Source of the DNA: Deferribacter desulfuricans SSM1 | Lineage (GTDB): Bacteria > Chrysiogenota > Deferribacteres > Deferribacterales > Deferribacteraceae | Direction of reading: 5' to 3' | Length of the DNA stretch: 64,000 nt | NCBI RefSeq assembly: GCF_000010985.1 | Contig: NC_013940.1 | Span: forward strand, 1 to 64,000 | Part shown: positions 1 through 7,091 of the stretch, one piece after another | Numbering within the stretch: position 1 is the stretch's first letter | How the letters are laid out: each line of letters begins with the position of its first letter | Notes under the pieces: model-generated | Told to the model about the DNA's origin: nothing | Databases searched by the model: none | The model's input: the letters and a program-made list of their open reading frames with translations, nothing else | Translations under genes and position numbers: made by a program

Positions 1-82
1 TATAGTAATAGTCGTAATTGTATACAATAGAAAAGATGTATCTTTTTAGTTTTATAAGTCTTTAATTTTAAAAGAGTTTTAT

Positions 83-101
83 GCCGCACACCGGCTTTTT
101 T
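83..101 (+). terminator. possible weak rho-independent terminator
   Basis: A 4-bp GC stem (GCCG at 83-86, CGGC at 92-95) with a CACAC loop is followed by six T. No gene end is visible just upstream within the window, so it may end a transcript entering from the left. The stem is short, so the call is weak. Confidence 0.3.
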
Positions 102-106
102 GAAAA

Positions 107-294
107 GAATATTTTATAACTTTCAAAAAACTGTTTAATTTATTATCAAGAATACTAAAATTTTAAACATAGACAATAACAGGAATATCTTATAATTTAA
201 AAAGAATTCTTTACATTATAATTTTAGATAATTTAGTGGAATATTTTATAAGTTACAAGTATTACATTATGTATTAGATAGAATATTTTAAATA
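107..294 (+). repeat. four spaced direct repeats, GAATATTTTATAA
   Basis: The 13-14 bp sequence GAATATTTTATAA occurs at 107, at 183 (one change: ATCTT), at 239 and, diverging at its end, at 281. A shorter inverted match (GAATATTTC on the minus strand) lies at about 311-319. The repeats fill the otherwise empty 1-349 stretch upstream of a consensus promoter. They could be operator sites or part of an iteron-like region; in DNA this AT-rich, chance similarity is also possible. No gene is seen in 1-399. Confidence 0.35.
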
Positions 295-349
295 GTTAAA
301 TGAAACTAACGAAATATTCAATAATACCATAAAGTAATTAAAAAAATAT

Positions 350-378
350 TTGACATTTTATATAATTAATTATATAAT
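350..378 (+). promoter_or_regulatory. consensus sigma-70 promoter
   Basis: TTGACA (350-355), a 17-bp spacer and TATAAT (373-378) form a perfect consensus promoter. It drives the gene starting at 400, which has the ribosome binding site AAGGAG at 388-393, six bases before ATG. Confidence 0.8.
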
Positions 379-399
379 ATAAAATAAAAGGAGATTTTT

Positions 400-520
400 A
401 TGATAGATAACTTAAATGGAATAATATGTTATTATATGTTTCAGACTTTTATGACTGAAAGGGCTTTTTTTGTTAAAACAAACGATATTAATGAAATTGT
501 TTTGTTAAAAGAGTTTTTAT
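400..520 (+). pseudogene. unknown small protein, 5' part, interrupted by IS copy 1
   Basis: An ORF with a consensus promoter and a good ribosome binding site runs 40 codons plus one base to the IS junction after TTTAT. Inside the element it meets a stop after about ten foreign residues. If 521-2366 is removed, the frame continues through 2367-2806 and gives a 186-residue protein. The product is not recognised: it begins MIDNLNGIICYYMF, is rich in aromatic residues near the junction and ends in a charged helical region. It is the first gene of a run of small unknown genes, and its strong promoter suggests a well-expressed transcript that the insertion now breaks. Confidence 0.7.
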
Positions 521-548
521 CCCTCCACCACCCACAAGACACATTCTT

Positions 549-974
549 TTAGGTAGGTGATGTAGTGGGTGTCTTCTGGGTTTCAATATATTGTTTGATA
601 ACCTCAAGCGGAGCTCCACCACAGGAACCTGCAAAATAGCTTGGAGACCATAAAGCGTTTTTCCAGTAATACTGCCTTAATTCAGGATGGATTTGTTTTA
701 GCTTTCTGGAAGAAACACCTTTTAGCGAATTTACCAGTTTTGAGACTGCCACCTTTGGCGGATAGTTTACAAGCAAATGGACATGGTCGCTTTCTCCATT
801 TAATTCTATCAGTTCTGCCTCAAAATCTTGACAGACTTTGGCGAAGATTTCCTTTAAGGTTTCTAAGTGTTTCTTTTGAAATACGCTCTTTCTGTATTTA
901 GTTACAAAGACCAAATGCACATGCAGAAGAAAAACACAATGCCTACCAGTTCTAATTTTACTTGACTTTTCCAT
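549..974 (-). CDS. tnpA: IS200/IS605 transposase TnpA (Y1 HUH)
   Basis: A 141-residue protein, the usual size for IS200/IS605 TnpA. The HUH motif is His64-Val65-His66 (DHVHLL) and the likely nucleophile is Tyr129 in VIKQYIE. The family acts as a dimer that excises and inserts single-stranded circles guided by subterminal hairpins. The gene's 3' end overlaps the left-end hairpin. Its 5' end faces tnpB with a 22-base gap, and the tnpB promoter -35 lies inside the start of tnpA. All motifs are intact, so the protein is probably active. Confidence 0.93.
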   Translation of the reverse strand: MEKSSKIRTGRHCVFLLHVHLVFVTKYRKSVFQKKHLETLKEIFAKVCQDFEAELIELNGESDHVHLLVNYPPKVAVSKLVNSLKGVSSRKLKQIHPELRQYYWKNALWSPSYFAGSCGGAPLEVIKQYIETQKTPTTSPT

Positions 975-990
975 AGACCAATACTATAAT
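962..990 (+). promoter_or_regulatory. tnpB promoter (leaderless transcript likely)
   Basis: TTGACT (962-967), a 17-bp spacer and TATAAT (985-990) precede the tnpB ATG at 997 by only six bases, so the transcript would start at or next to the start codon. The same promoter lies at 40015-40043, 45257-45285, 51428-51456 and 62835-62863 in the other copies. Confidence 0.7.
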
Positions 991-996
991 ATAACA

Positions 997-2328
997 ATGA
1001 TTACATGTCAAGCCTTTAAATTTAAACTCAAGACCAATGAAGAGTTAGAAAACAAGTTCGCCCAATTTGCCGGCTCTTGTAGGTTTGTATGGAATAAAGC
1101 TATTGCTTTAATAAAACAAAAGCTTGATATAAAAAAGGTAGATAAAATCATCAATATCCACTTGCCACAATATTACAAAAATACTGCTACTATACCTACC
1201 TATAACGAAATGGCGGGAATGCTTAAATTATGGAAACAATCCGAAGAATACGCTTTCTTAAAAGAAGCACATTCTCAAATTCTACAACAAACCTTAAAGG
1301 ATTTATACAAAGCCATAGACAGTGCTTTTACCAAAGGCAATGGTATATCTTTTCCAGACTTCAGGAAGAAAGGTAAATCGCCAGACAGCTTTAGATATCC
1401 TCAAGGCTTTAAGATAAATAACAATAGAATATTTTTACCTAAAATAGGATGGGTTAGGTTTTATAAATCAAGAAACATAGTTGGCAAACCAAAGAATGTA
1501 ACAGTTAAAAGATACGCCGATGGCTGGTATATAAGCGTAGTTACCGAAAAAGACACATCAATTAAAGAAAATCTATCCAACCCCGTGGGTATAGATGTAG
1601 GTGTAAAAAAGATAATCACACTATCCAACGGTTGTTACTTCGAGCCTCTTGATTTAAGTAAATATGAGAAAAAACTAATCAAACTCCAAAGGCAACTCTC
1701 GAGAAAACAACACCCTACCAAAAAAGGAGATAAGACACCGTTTTCTAATAATTACAAAAAACACCAAAGAAAAATAGCAAAGATGTGGCTTAAGATAGCA
1801 AATGTGAGAAACGATTACCTACATAAAATAACAACAGCCATAGCCAAAAAACACGGCTTTGTGGCTGTAGAGAATTTAAAGGTTAAGAACCTAACCAAAT
1901 CTGCAAAAGGCACAAAAGACAGCCCCGGACGTAATGTAAAAGCTAAATCAGGCTTAAACAGAAGCATTCTTTCTCGAGCGTGGGGTAGGTTCTTTGAACT
2001 GCTTGAGTATAAACTCCAGAGAAATGGGGGGAAACTGGTTAGAGTTGACGCTAAAAACACCTCTATAACCTGTCCTCTATGTGATTACACTAATAAGGAA
2101 AACCGCAAAAACCAAGCGGTATTTGTATGCAAAAAGTGTGGTTTTACGTCTAATGCTGATTTGGTAGGTGCGATAAATGTTTTAATGAGAGCGATGAGGA
2201 AGGAAAACCTTATAACCCTACCGCAGGGCTTGCGGGAAGTCACGCCTGTGGAGTATGCCAGAGAGTATACGCTGAAGCAGGAACCAGCGGGAAACCGTGA
2301 GGGATTACCGCTTCCATCGATAGCGTAG
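997..2328 (+). CDS. tnpB: TnpB, RNA-guided RuvC-type nuclease
   Basis: A 443-residue TnpB/OrfB protein. The N-terminal helix-turn-helix-like region (CRFVWNKAI near residue 28) is followed by a RuvC-like nuclease: Asp201 in GIDVG, Glu292 in VENLKVKNL and Asp388 in NADLVGAINVL. A four-cysteine zinc finger (Cys359, 362, 378, 381) lies between the last two. TnpB proteins of this family are guided by an RNA from the element's right end and cut DNA next to a motif equal to the insertion site, here TTTAT; cutting the empty donor site helps the element persist. All catalytic residues are present. No Shine-Dalgarno sequence precedes the ATG. Confidence 0.93.
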   Translation: MITCQAFKFKLKTNEELENKFAQFAGSCRFVWNKAIALIKQKLDIKKVDKIINIHLPQYYKNTATIPTYNEMAGMLKLWKQSEEYAFLKEAHSQILQQTLKDLYKAIDSAFTKGNGISFPDFRKKGKSPDSFRYPQGFKINNNRIFLPKIGWVRFYKSRNIVGKPKNVTVKRYADGWYISVVTEKDTSIKENLSNPVGIDVGVKKIITLSNGCYFEPLDLSKYEKKLIKLQRQLSRKQHPTKKGDKTPFSNNYKKHQRKIAKMWLKIANVRNDYLHKITTAIAKKHGFVAVENLKVKNLTKSAKGTKDSPGRNVKAKSGLNRSILSRAWGRFFELLEYKLQRNGGKLVRVDAKNTSITCPLCDYTNKENRKNQAVFVCKKCGFTSNADLVGAINVLMRAMRKENLITLPQGLREVTPVEYAREYTLKQEPAGNREGLPLPSIA

Positions 2329-2386
2329 ATGGGAATCCTCTTCCTTTAGGGAGAGGAGGAAGTCAATATCTAAAGGATATCCTTAC
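2230..2386 (+). ncRNA. predicted omega (right-end) RNA of IS copy 1 with flank-derived guide
   Basis: In the TnpB family the guide RNA scaffold comes from the 3' end of tnpB plus the right end, and the guide from the flanking host DNA. Here the last ~135 bases of the element contain the 9-bp hairpin 2336-2357, and the guide would begin at 2367 (TATCTAAAGG...). The 5' limit is approximate; the call rests on family knowledge and position. Confidence 0.42.
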
Positions 2387-2806
2387 TATACTTATATTTA
2401 CAGTATATTTTATTATAGTTTTAAAAACTTATATTATGTTAGAAATAATAATATGCTTTTACCTTATGAACTAAAAACAGAAAAAGCTGTTTCTATTTAT
2501 AGTAAATATGTTGAAGATTATAAAGTTAAATACAAAGATATATACAAAAAAATAATTACAGAACAAGAAAATTACTATGATTTTTTACATAAATTAATAC
2601 CTAAGTATCATAGTTATATTATGTCAAAATACCATCTTGATTTAAATACATATAATACTAAAGCTAGTGAAATTCGAAAATTCATAAATCAATATAAAAC
2701 TGATAATAAATTTAATCAGAAAGATTTTATCTTGATAAGTCAATATTTGTATTATACATATTACGATAAATTAATAAGAAATAAATTGAAAAAATTAGAA
2801 AACTAA
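2367..2806 (+). pseudogene. unknown small protein, 3' part, after IS copy 1
   Basis: This is the continuation of the gene starting at 400; the joined codon is T520 plus 2367-2368. An internal ATG at 2453 leaves a 117-residue ORF that could still be translated, but no good ribosome binding site precedes it. The C-terminal part is Lys/Tyr-rich and predicted helical, without a family I recognise. The next gene follows after about 60 bases. Confidence 0.65.
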
Positions 2807-2868
2807 AAATAATAATATAGCGATTAAATGAAGTTATTAAAATAGTTTAAAAGAGAAGGAGATTGAGT

Positions 2869-3534
2869 ATGAGTAAAAACTCAGCTGATATAAACAAAAA
2901 CGAATTAAATTCAATGCTATCTACTATAAAAGAATTATTACATAGTTTAGATAGAGAATTGGATAAATACGATTCGTATGAAAAGTTTTTTAATAAGGAT
3001 TTATATATGATATTATCAGCATCAGTTAATGTTGCACAAGAATTAAATGTTAGTCCTAATTTTATAAAAAAAGATTATTTCCAAAATATTTTTAAAAAGT
3101 ATCAAAAAATTTGTTATAATTTAAAGGAAATGTTACCTCATATTAATAATATTATTGAGGAGATAGAAATTGAAGCTAAGCAAGATGTAATGCAGAGTTT
3201 ATATAATTTATATCTTAGTATAGGAAAATTAATTTATGTAATGAATCTTATCAACGTTGAAATAATAAATCATATAAATAATTTTACATTTTATAAAAAA
3301 TATATTTATAATATGCTTTATAATCGTATGAAAGTATTAAAAACCGATACAGTAACAAAAGAAGGATTATCTTTACATACGGATATTTTTAGATTGGATA
3401 TGTGTATTCATAATTTTGAATTTTTACAAAAACTAATTGATTCATTAAAATCTTCACTTGAAACTTATTATTATTCTATGAAAGATATATTACAATTAAA
3501 AGGAATTGAATTAAAAGTAATACCTTATACATAA
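2869..3534 (+). CDS. unknown helical protein
   Basis: A 221-residue protein read from the ATG at 2869, chosen because AAGGAG (2856-2861) sits seven bases upstream; a TTG two codons earlier is less likely. The sequence is almost all helix-forming, with long amphipathic stretches (residues about 15-40, 95-125, 170-205), no signal peptide and no membrane span. It resembles no family I know. It lies in the same-strand run leading to the lipoprotein and ComFB-like genes. Confidence 0.7.
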   Translation: MSKNSADINKNELNSMLSTIKELLHSLDRELDKYDSYEKFFNKDLYMILSASVNVAQELNVSPNFIKKDYFQNIFKKYQKICYNLKEMLPHINNIIEEIEIEAKQDVMQSLYNLYLSIGKLIYVMNLINVEIINHINNFTFYKKYIYNMLYNRMKVLKTDTVTKEGLSLHTDIFRLDMCIHNFEFLQKLIDSLKSSLETYYYSMKDILQLKGIELKVIPYT

Positions 3535-3567
3535 GAGTAGAAGTAATGGTTAAGAAAATAAAGTAAT

Positions 3568-3630
3568 AAAAAGTTATAAAATAGTTTTAAGAAAAAAGTT
3601 TTAAAAAAAAAGTTGTAAAAAAAGTTGTAA
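3568..3630 (+). repeat. short tandem AAAAAGTTNTAA repeats
   Basis: Four imperfect copies of AAAAAGTTNTAA (AGTT at 3572, 3598, 3611 and 3623, the last three 12-13 bases apart) fill the gap before the lipoprotein gene at 3647. The last copy runs into its ribosome binding site (GGAAGGAG). They may arise by slippage or bind a regulator. Confidence 0.3.
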
Positions 3631-3646
3631 GGAAGGAGTTAATAAA

Positions 3647-4219
3647 ATGAAGAAAAGTTTAAAAATAAGTAATAAAAACCTTTCTGTTTTGTTATTTTTA
3701 ATGTTATTTTTAATATTTGGATGTGCATCTAAATCTAAAGTAAATCTACAGGAACAAAATTCTAATTTAATCAAAACAACATCTAAACAAGATAAAATTG
3801 ATTCAGCACTGCAAAAAGAATCCTCTGATTTAATAACCTCATTAAAATCACTAACGATAAAATACCCTCCAGAATTACTCTATACAGTAGTAATAAAATA
3901 TAATGGATATGATTATCATTTTAATATAAAAAAGAACAAGTTATATAAGTTACAATTTTTAGATAGCGGAGAATTTGTATTTAAAATGAGTAATGATATA
4001 GAGTTTCAAAAAGCTTCTAATAAATATGTATTTTTTAAATTATCGAATGATGGTACCAGTTTAAATGTATATACTGGAGGAAATCGTTATTATATTATGG
4101 TTGGAGATGCTTATAATTTAAAAGTGTTATTATCAGAGGTAGAAACTGTAATATTCGAAATTGCATATAACGGTTTAACAAATAACTTATATTATCAAAA
4201 ATCTATTTTAAATAATTAA
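3647..4219 (+). CDS. lipoprotein, unknown (possible TraV/VirB7 role)
   Basis: A 190-residue protein with a type II signal peptide ending in LIFGC, so Cys26 would be lipidated; the mature part starts CASKSK. A polar linker (about 27-65) leads to a beta-rich C-terminal domain (about 75-185). The lipobox and following residues (IFGCASK) match those of the lipoprotein at 11510, which suggests the same export route. Conjugation systems of the F type need a small outer-membrane lipoprotein (TraV/VirB7), and this could be one, but no TraV sequence signature is visible. Ribosome binding site GGAAGGAG lies upstream of the ATG. Confidence 0.7.
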   Translation: MKKSLKISNKNLSVLLFLMLFLIFGCASKSKVNLQEQNSNLIKTTSKQDKIDSALQKESSDLITSLKSLTIKYPPELLYTVVIKYNGYDYHFNIKKNKLYKLQFLDSGEFVFKMSNDIEFQKASNKYVFFKLSNDGTSLNVYTGGNRYYIMVGDAYNLKVLLSEVETVIFEIAYNGLTNNLYYQKSILNN

Positions 4220-4242
4220 ATTTATATTATGAGAGGTGGATC

Positions 4243-4461
4243 ATGGTAGAAGATAAAAATAAAAAAGATGTAGTAAATAATGATGAGGAAACCGTACTGA
4301 AAGTATCTATGTTAGACTATTTTTTATCTAAAAGAATAAAAGATATGGACGAATATGTTACGTTATTTAATAAGCAATTAAAAGAGGTTATGGATAAGCA
4401 GAAAGATCAAGAAAAAGTTGCAAGATACAAGAAAAATAAGAAATTTAAGAAAAATAGTTAA
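4243..4461 (+). CDS. unknown small charged protein
   Basis: A 72-residue protein with an acidic N-terminal half and a strongly basic C-terminal tail (KKNKKFKKN), predicted helical and cytoplasmic. A GAGAGGTGG ribosome binding site precedes the ATG. It is not recognised; the tail could bind nucleic acid. It lies between the lipoprotein and comFB-like genes, with gaps of 23 and 59 bases. Confidence 0.6.
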   Translation: MVEDKNKKDVVNNDEETVLKVSMLDYFLSKRIKDMDEYVTLFNKQLKEVMDKQKDQEKVARYKKNKKFKKNS

Positions 4462-4520
4462 TTAAAATTTGTTATATAAATTTTAGTAACTAATATTATT
4501 CACTTTTAAGAGGTGAGTAT

Positions 4521-4808
4521 ATGCTAAACACTAATATATCTCATAATTATTTTGTAAATTTAAATGAGCAACGAGTTGTAGCTTTAGTAAAAAGATATTT
4601 ATCAGCAAATCCTCAATATTGTTCCTGTGCTGGATGTGTTACAGACGTAATTGTTATGACATTAAACCAAATTCCACCTCACTATATTGTAAAAGACAGT
4701 GCTGCTGAATATGCTTATCAAAAAATAAGCGATTCAGAAATTATAAGACATATAGTCAATAATATAGAAATTGTAAAAAAAGAACCTAAGAACTGTCTTA
4801 GGAAATAA
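4521..4808 (+). CDS. ComFB-family protein (probable cyclic-dinucleotide receptor)
   Basis: A 95-residue protein covering the full ComFB domain. It has the family's Cys motif CSCAGC (Cys34, Cys36, Cys39), then DVIVMTLNQIPPHYIV, which matches the conserved D-x-x-x-x-x-L-N-x-x-P-P-x-Y-V segment. ComFB was named from competence operons; cyanobacterial homologues have been reported to bind c-di-GMP or c-di-AMP and to influence pili, competence or cell size. Here it precedes topoisomerase I and lies upstream of pilus and conjugation genes, so a regulatory role in DNA transfer or pilus activity is a reasonable inference. RBS AGAGGTG precedes the ATG. Confidence 0.82.
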   Translation: MLNTNISHNYFVNLNEQRVVALVKRYLSANPQYCSCAGCVTDVIVMTLNQIPPHYIVKDSAAEYAYQKISDSEIIRHIVNNIEIVKKEPKNCLRK

Positions 4809-4861
4809 ATTAAATATATACATAGAATTAAAAACTAATATTTATTTAAGAAAGGGATTAT

Positions 4862-6979
4862 ATGTCATATTATTTGGTAATTATAGAGTCACCTAATAAA
4901 AAACAAGCTGTAACAAAATATTTAAAAAAAAGTTTTCCTGATAAGAATTTTATAGTTGAATCTACTATAGGACATTTTCGAGATTTACCAAAGAAAGAGT
5001 TAGGTGTTGATTTAAAAACATTTATTCCTAAATATGAACTGGATAAGTCAAAAAAACCAATAATAAATAAAATAATAGAAAAAGCTAAATCAGCTACTGA
5101 AATATATATAGCAACTGACCCGGATAGAGAAGGGGAAGCAATAGGATGGCATATTGATACTGTATTAAAGCAGAATAAAATTGATTCATCTAAAATTTAT
5201 CGTATTAGATATAATGAAATTACACCAAAAGCTTTAAGTGATGCTATTAAAAACAAAACTTCTTTAGATTTAAATCTTATCAAAGCTCAAGAAACAAGAC
5301 GTATTCTTGATCGGCTTGTTGGATGGTATCTATCTGCACTATTAATGCAAGAATTTGGTAAAGATTTAGGTTTAAATTTATCAGCTGGAAGGGTACAAAC
5401 ACCAGCTGTTTATTTGGTATATGAGCGTGATAAAAAGATAGAAAACTTTAAACCTGAACCTTATTTTAAGACTACATTAAATTTAATAAAAGATAATATA
5501 GAATTTAAAGCTACAAAAAAATACAAAATAAATGATTTTGATACGCCTGAAAAAGACTACCAAAAATATAATAAATTAAAAAAGATAAAGGTTATAGATG
5601 TAAAAAAGAAAAATAAAAAAGAACCAGCACCTTTGCCTTATATTACAAGAACTGTGCTATCAGATATAACGAAAAATTATAAAATTAACAGTAAAGTTGC
5701 TATGAATATCCTTCAAAAACTCTTTGAAAAAGGTTTAATTACATACCATAGGACAGACTCTGCACGTGTTAGTGACGATGGTATTAAATTAGCAAAATCT
5801 ATTTGTAATAAACTAAATATCACACATCTATTTCAAGGAAATCCTGGGAAAAAAGGGGACCAAGATGGGCATGAATGTATTAGGCCAACAAAGATTTTGT
5901 TACCTAATGATTTAGAAAAAAATTCAGATTTAACAGATTTAGATAAAAAAGTTTATAAATTAATTTTTAATCGCTTTATTGAAAGTCAATTGATACCAGC
6001 TGAAGTTTTTGTAACTACTATTGTATTTGAAGATGATTTTAAAACTTCTGGAAAAGTTATAATTAAAGAGGGTTATTTAGAATTTAGAAAGAGATTTGCA
6101 GCAGCAAACACAAGTAATAATGTTAATAAAAGTAATAATAAAGATGAAAATAAAGATGATACAGAACAAGAAAATTTACCTGATATAAAAAAAGGAGATA
6201 TTATTGATATAACAAAAATCAACAAAGAAAAATTAATGACTAAACCTCCTGCTCATTATACACAACCAACTTTATTAAAAAAGTTAGAACAAGAGAAAAT
6301 AGGACGTCCATCTACTTATGCTTCTATTTTAAATAAAATTATAGATATTAGAAAATATATTATAGAAAAAAAGGAAAAGAATTCAGATTATCTGTTTATT
6401 ACAGACAAAGGGATTAAAATGGTAGAATTTTTTATGACTAAAAAAGACTATAATTGGATTATAAATGTTAACTTTACTAAAGAAATGGAAGGTTTTTTAG
6501 ATAAGATAGCTAAAGGAAATGTTAACGAATCAGAAAGAAAAAACTATTTAAGAAAATTTTTGGATATTCTAAAAAATATTAATTTAAATTTTCGAGAAGA
6601 TGTAGAATCAACAAATAAAATGTTGAATCTTGCAAAAGATATAAGTCAAACATTAAATATAAACTTACCTGATAATATTAATAAATTTAATGTTTGTAAT
6701 AACTTTATAAAGAAACATTATGATGAATATATCAAAGCAAAAAAACCAACAACTAAAATGATAGAAGTTGCTCAAAAATTTTTTGAAAAAGATACAGAAA
6801 TCAGTGAAGAAGAGAAAGAAAAAATATTAAATAGTTATGTTTTATGTTCTAAATATATTGATAATAAAATAAAAGCTATTAATTCTAAAAACAAATCTAA
6901 AAATAAATATAATAAAAAATCTAAGAAGAATATGGCACATCTATCTAAAAAACAATCTAAAAAATATAACTATAAATAA
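4862..6979 (+). CDS. topA: DNA topoisomerase I (type IA)
   Basis: A 705-residue type IA topoisomerase. The Toprim domain shows Glu9 (IIESPNKKQ) and the acidic triad DPDREGE (residues 86-92). The catalytic tyrosine is Tyr295 in TYHRTDS, and the later GRPSTYASI motif is conserved. It relaxes negative supercoils by single-strand passage. The C-terminus lacks the four-cysteine zinc fingers of chromosomal TopA and is instead Lys/Asn-rich, ending in a very basic tail, as in some plasmid topoisomerases such as RP4 TraE. An Asn/Lys/Asp-rich low-complexity insertion lies near residues 418-440. A second, divergent type IA enzyme lies at 14461. Confidence 0.93.
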   Translation: MSYYLVIIESPNKKQAVTKYLKKSFPDKNFIVESTIGHFRDLPKKELGVDLKTFIPKYELDKSKKPIINKIIEKAKSATEIYIATDPDREGEAIGWHIDTVLKQNKIDSSKIYRIRYNEITPKALSDAIKNKTSLDLNLIKAQETRRILDRLVGWYLSALLMQEFGKDLGLNLSAGRVQTPAVYLVYERDKKIENFKPEPYFKTTLNLIKDNIEFKATKKYKINDFDTPEKDYQKYNKLKKIKVIDVKKKNKKEPAPLPYITRTVLSDITKNYKINSKVAMNILQKLFEKGLITYHRTDSARVSDDGIKLAKSICNKLNITHLFQGNPGKKGDQDGHECIRPTKILLPNDLEKNSDLTDLDKKVYKLIFNRFIESQLIPAEVFVTTIVFEDDFKTSGKVIIKEGYLEFRKRFAAANTSNNVNKSNNKDENKDDTEQENLPDIKKGDIIDITKINKEKLMTKPPAHYTQPTLLKKLEQEKIGRPSTYASILNKIIDIRKYIIEKKEKNSDYLFITDKGIKMVEFFMTKKDYNWIINVNFTKEMEGFLDKIAKGNVNESERKNYLRKFLDILKNINLNFREDVESTNKMLNLAKDISQTLNINLPDNINKFNVCNNFIKKHYDEYIKAKKPTTKMIEVAQKFFEKDTEISEEEKEKILNSYVLCSKYIDNKIKAINSKNKSKNKYNKKSKKNMAHLSKKQSKKYNYK

Positions 6980-7020
6980 AAAATTATTTTAAAAATAATT
7001 TTATAACGATTTAATAAATT

Positions 7021-7049
7021 TTTAAAACTTAATATTTTTTTGTTATATT
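7021..7049 (+). promoter_or_regulatory. extended -10 promoter for traB-like gene
   Basis: TTTAAA (7021-7026), a 17-bp spacer and TATATT (7044-7049) with the extended-ten TG at 7041-7042. It belongs to the window-wide TGTTATAWT promoter family. The ATG follows at 7092 with TAAGGAG at 7075-7081. Confidence 0.6.
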
Positions 7050-7091
7050 AGAATTGATTATTAATAAAATCAACTAAGGAGTAATATAAGT

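Larger units (their letters stand above)
521..2366 (+). mobile_element. IS200/IS605-family element, copy 1 (1846 bp)
   Basis: The element starts CCCTCCACC directly 3' of TTTAT and ends GGAAGTCAA. It carries tnpA (minus) and tnpB (plus) with divergent 5' ends. The left end can fold through CACCCAC (529-535) with GTGGGTG (565-571); the right end has a 9-bp hairpin with a TTTA loop (2336-2357). There is no target duplication and there are no terminal inverted repeats, as expected for HUH single-strand transposition. The boundaries were set by comparing four complete copies and by restoration of the interrupted reading frames. The element is visibly less AT-rich than its surroundings, which suggests recent arrival from another background. 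Confidence 0.92.

Noticed and set aside
641-901. 86-residue + strand ORF inside each IS copy, and the 81-residue minus ORF inside tnpB
   Set aside because: They lie antisense to tnpA and tnpB, have no ribosome binding site and repeat only because the element repeats.
521-2367. Element length of 1847 bp with the final T included
   Set aside because: Removing 1847 bp puts stops into the interrupted genes (for example ATG ATA TAA after 41420); 1846 bp restores open frames in all four complete copies.
2453-2806. Independent 117-residue gene starting at ATG 2453
   Set aside because: The frame continues upstream to the IS junction and joins the ORF starting at 400; no ribosome binding site precedes 2453.
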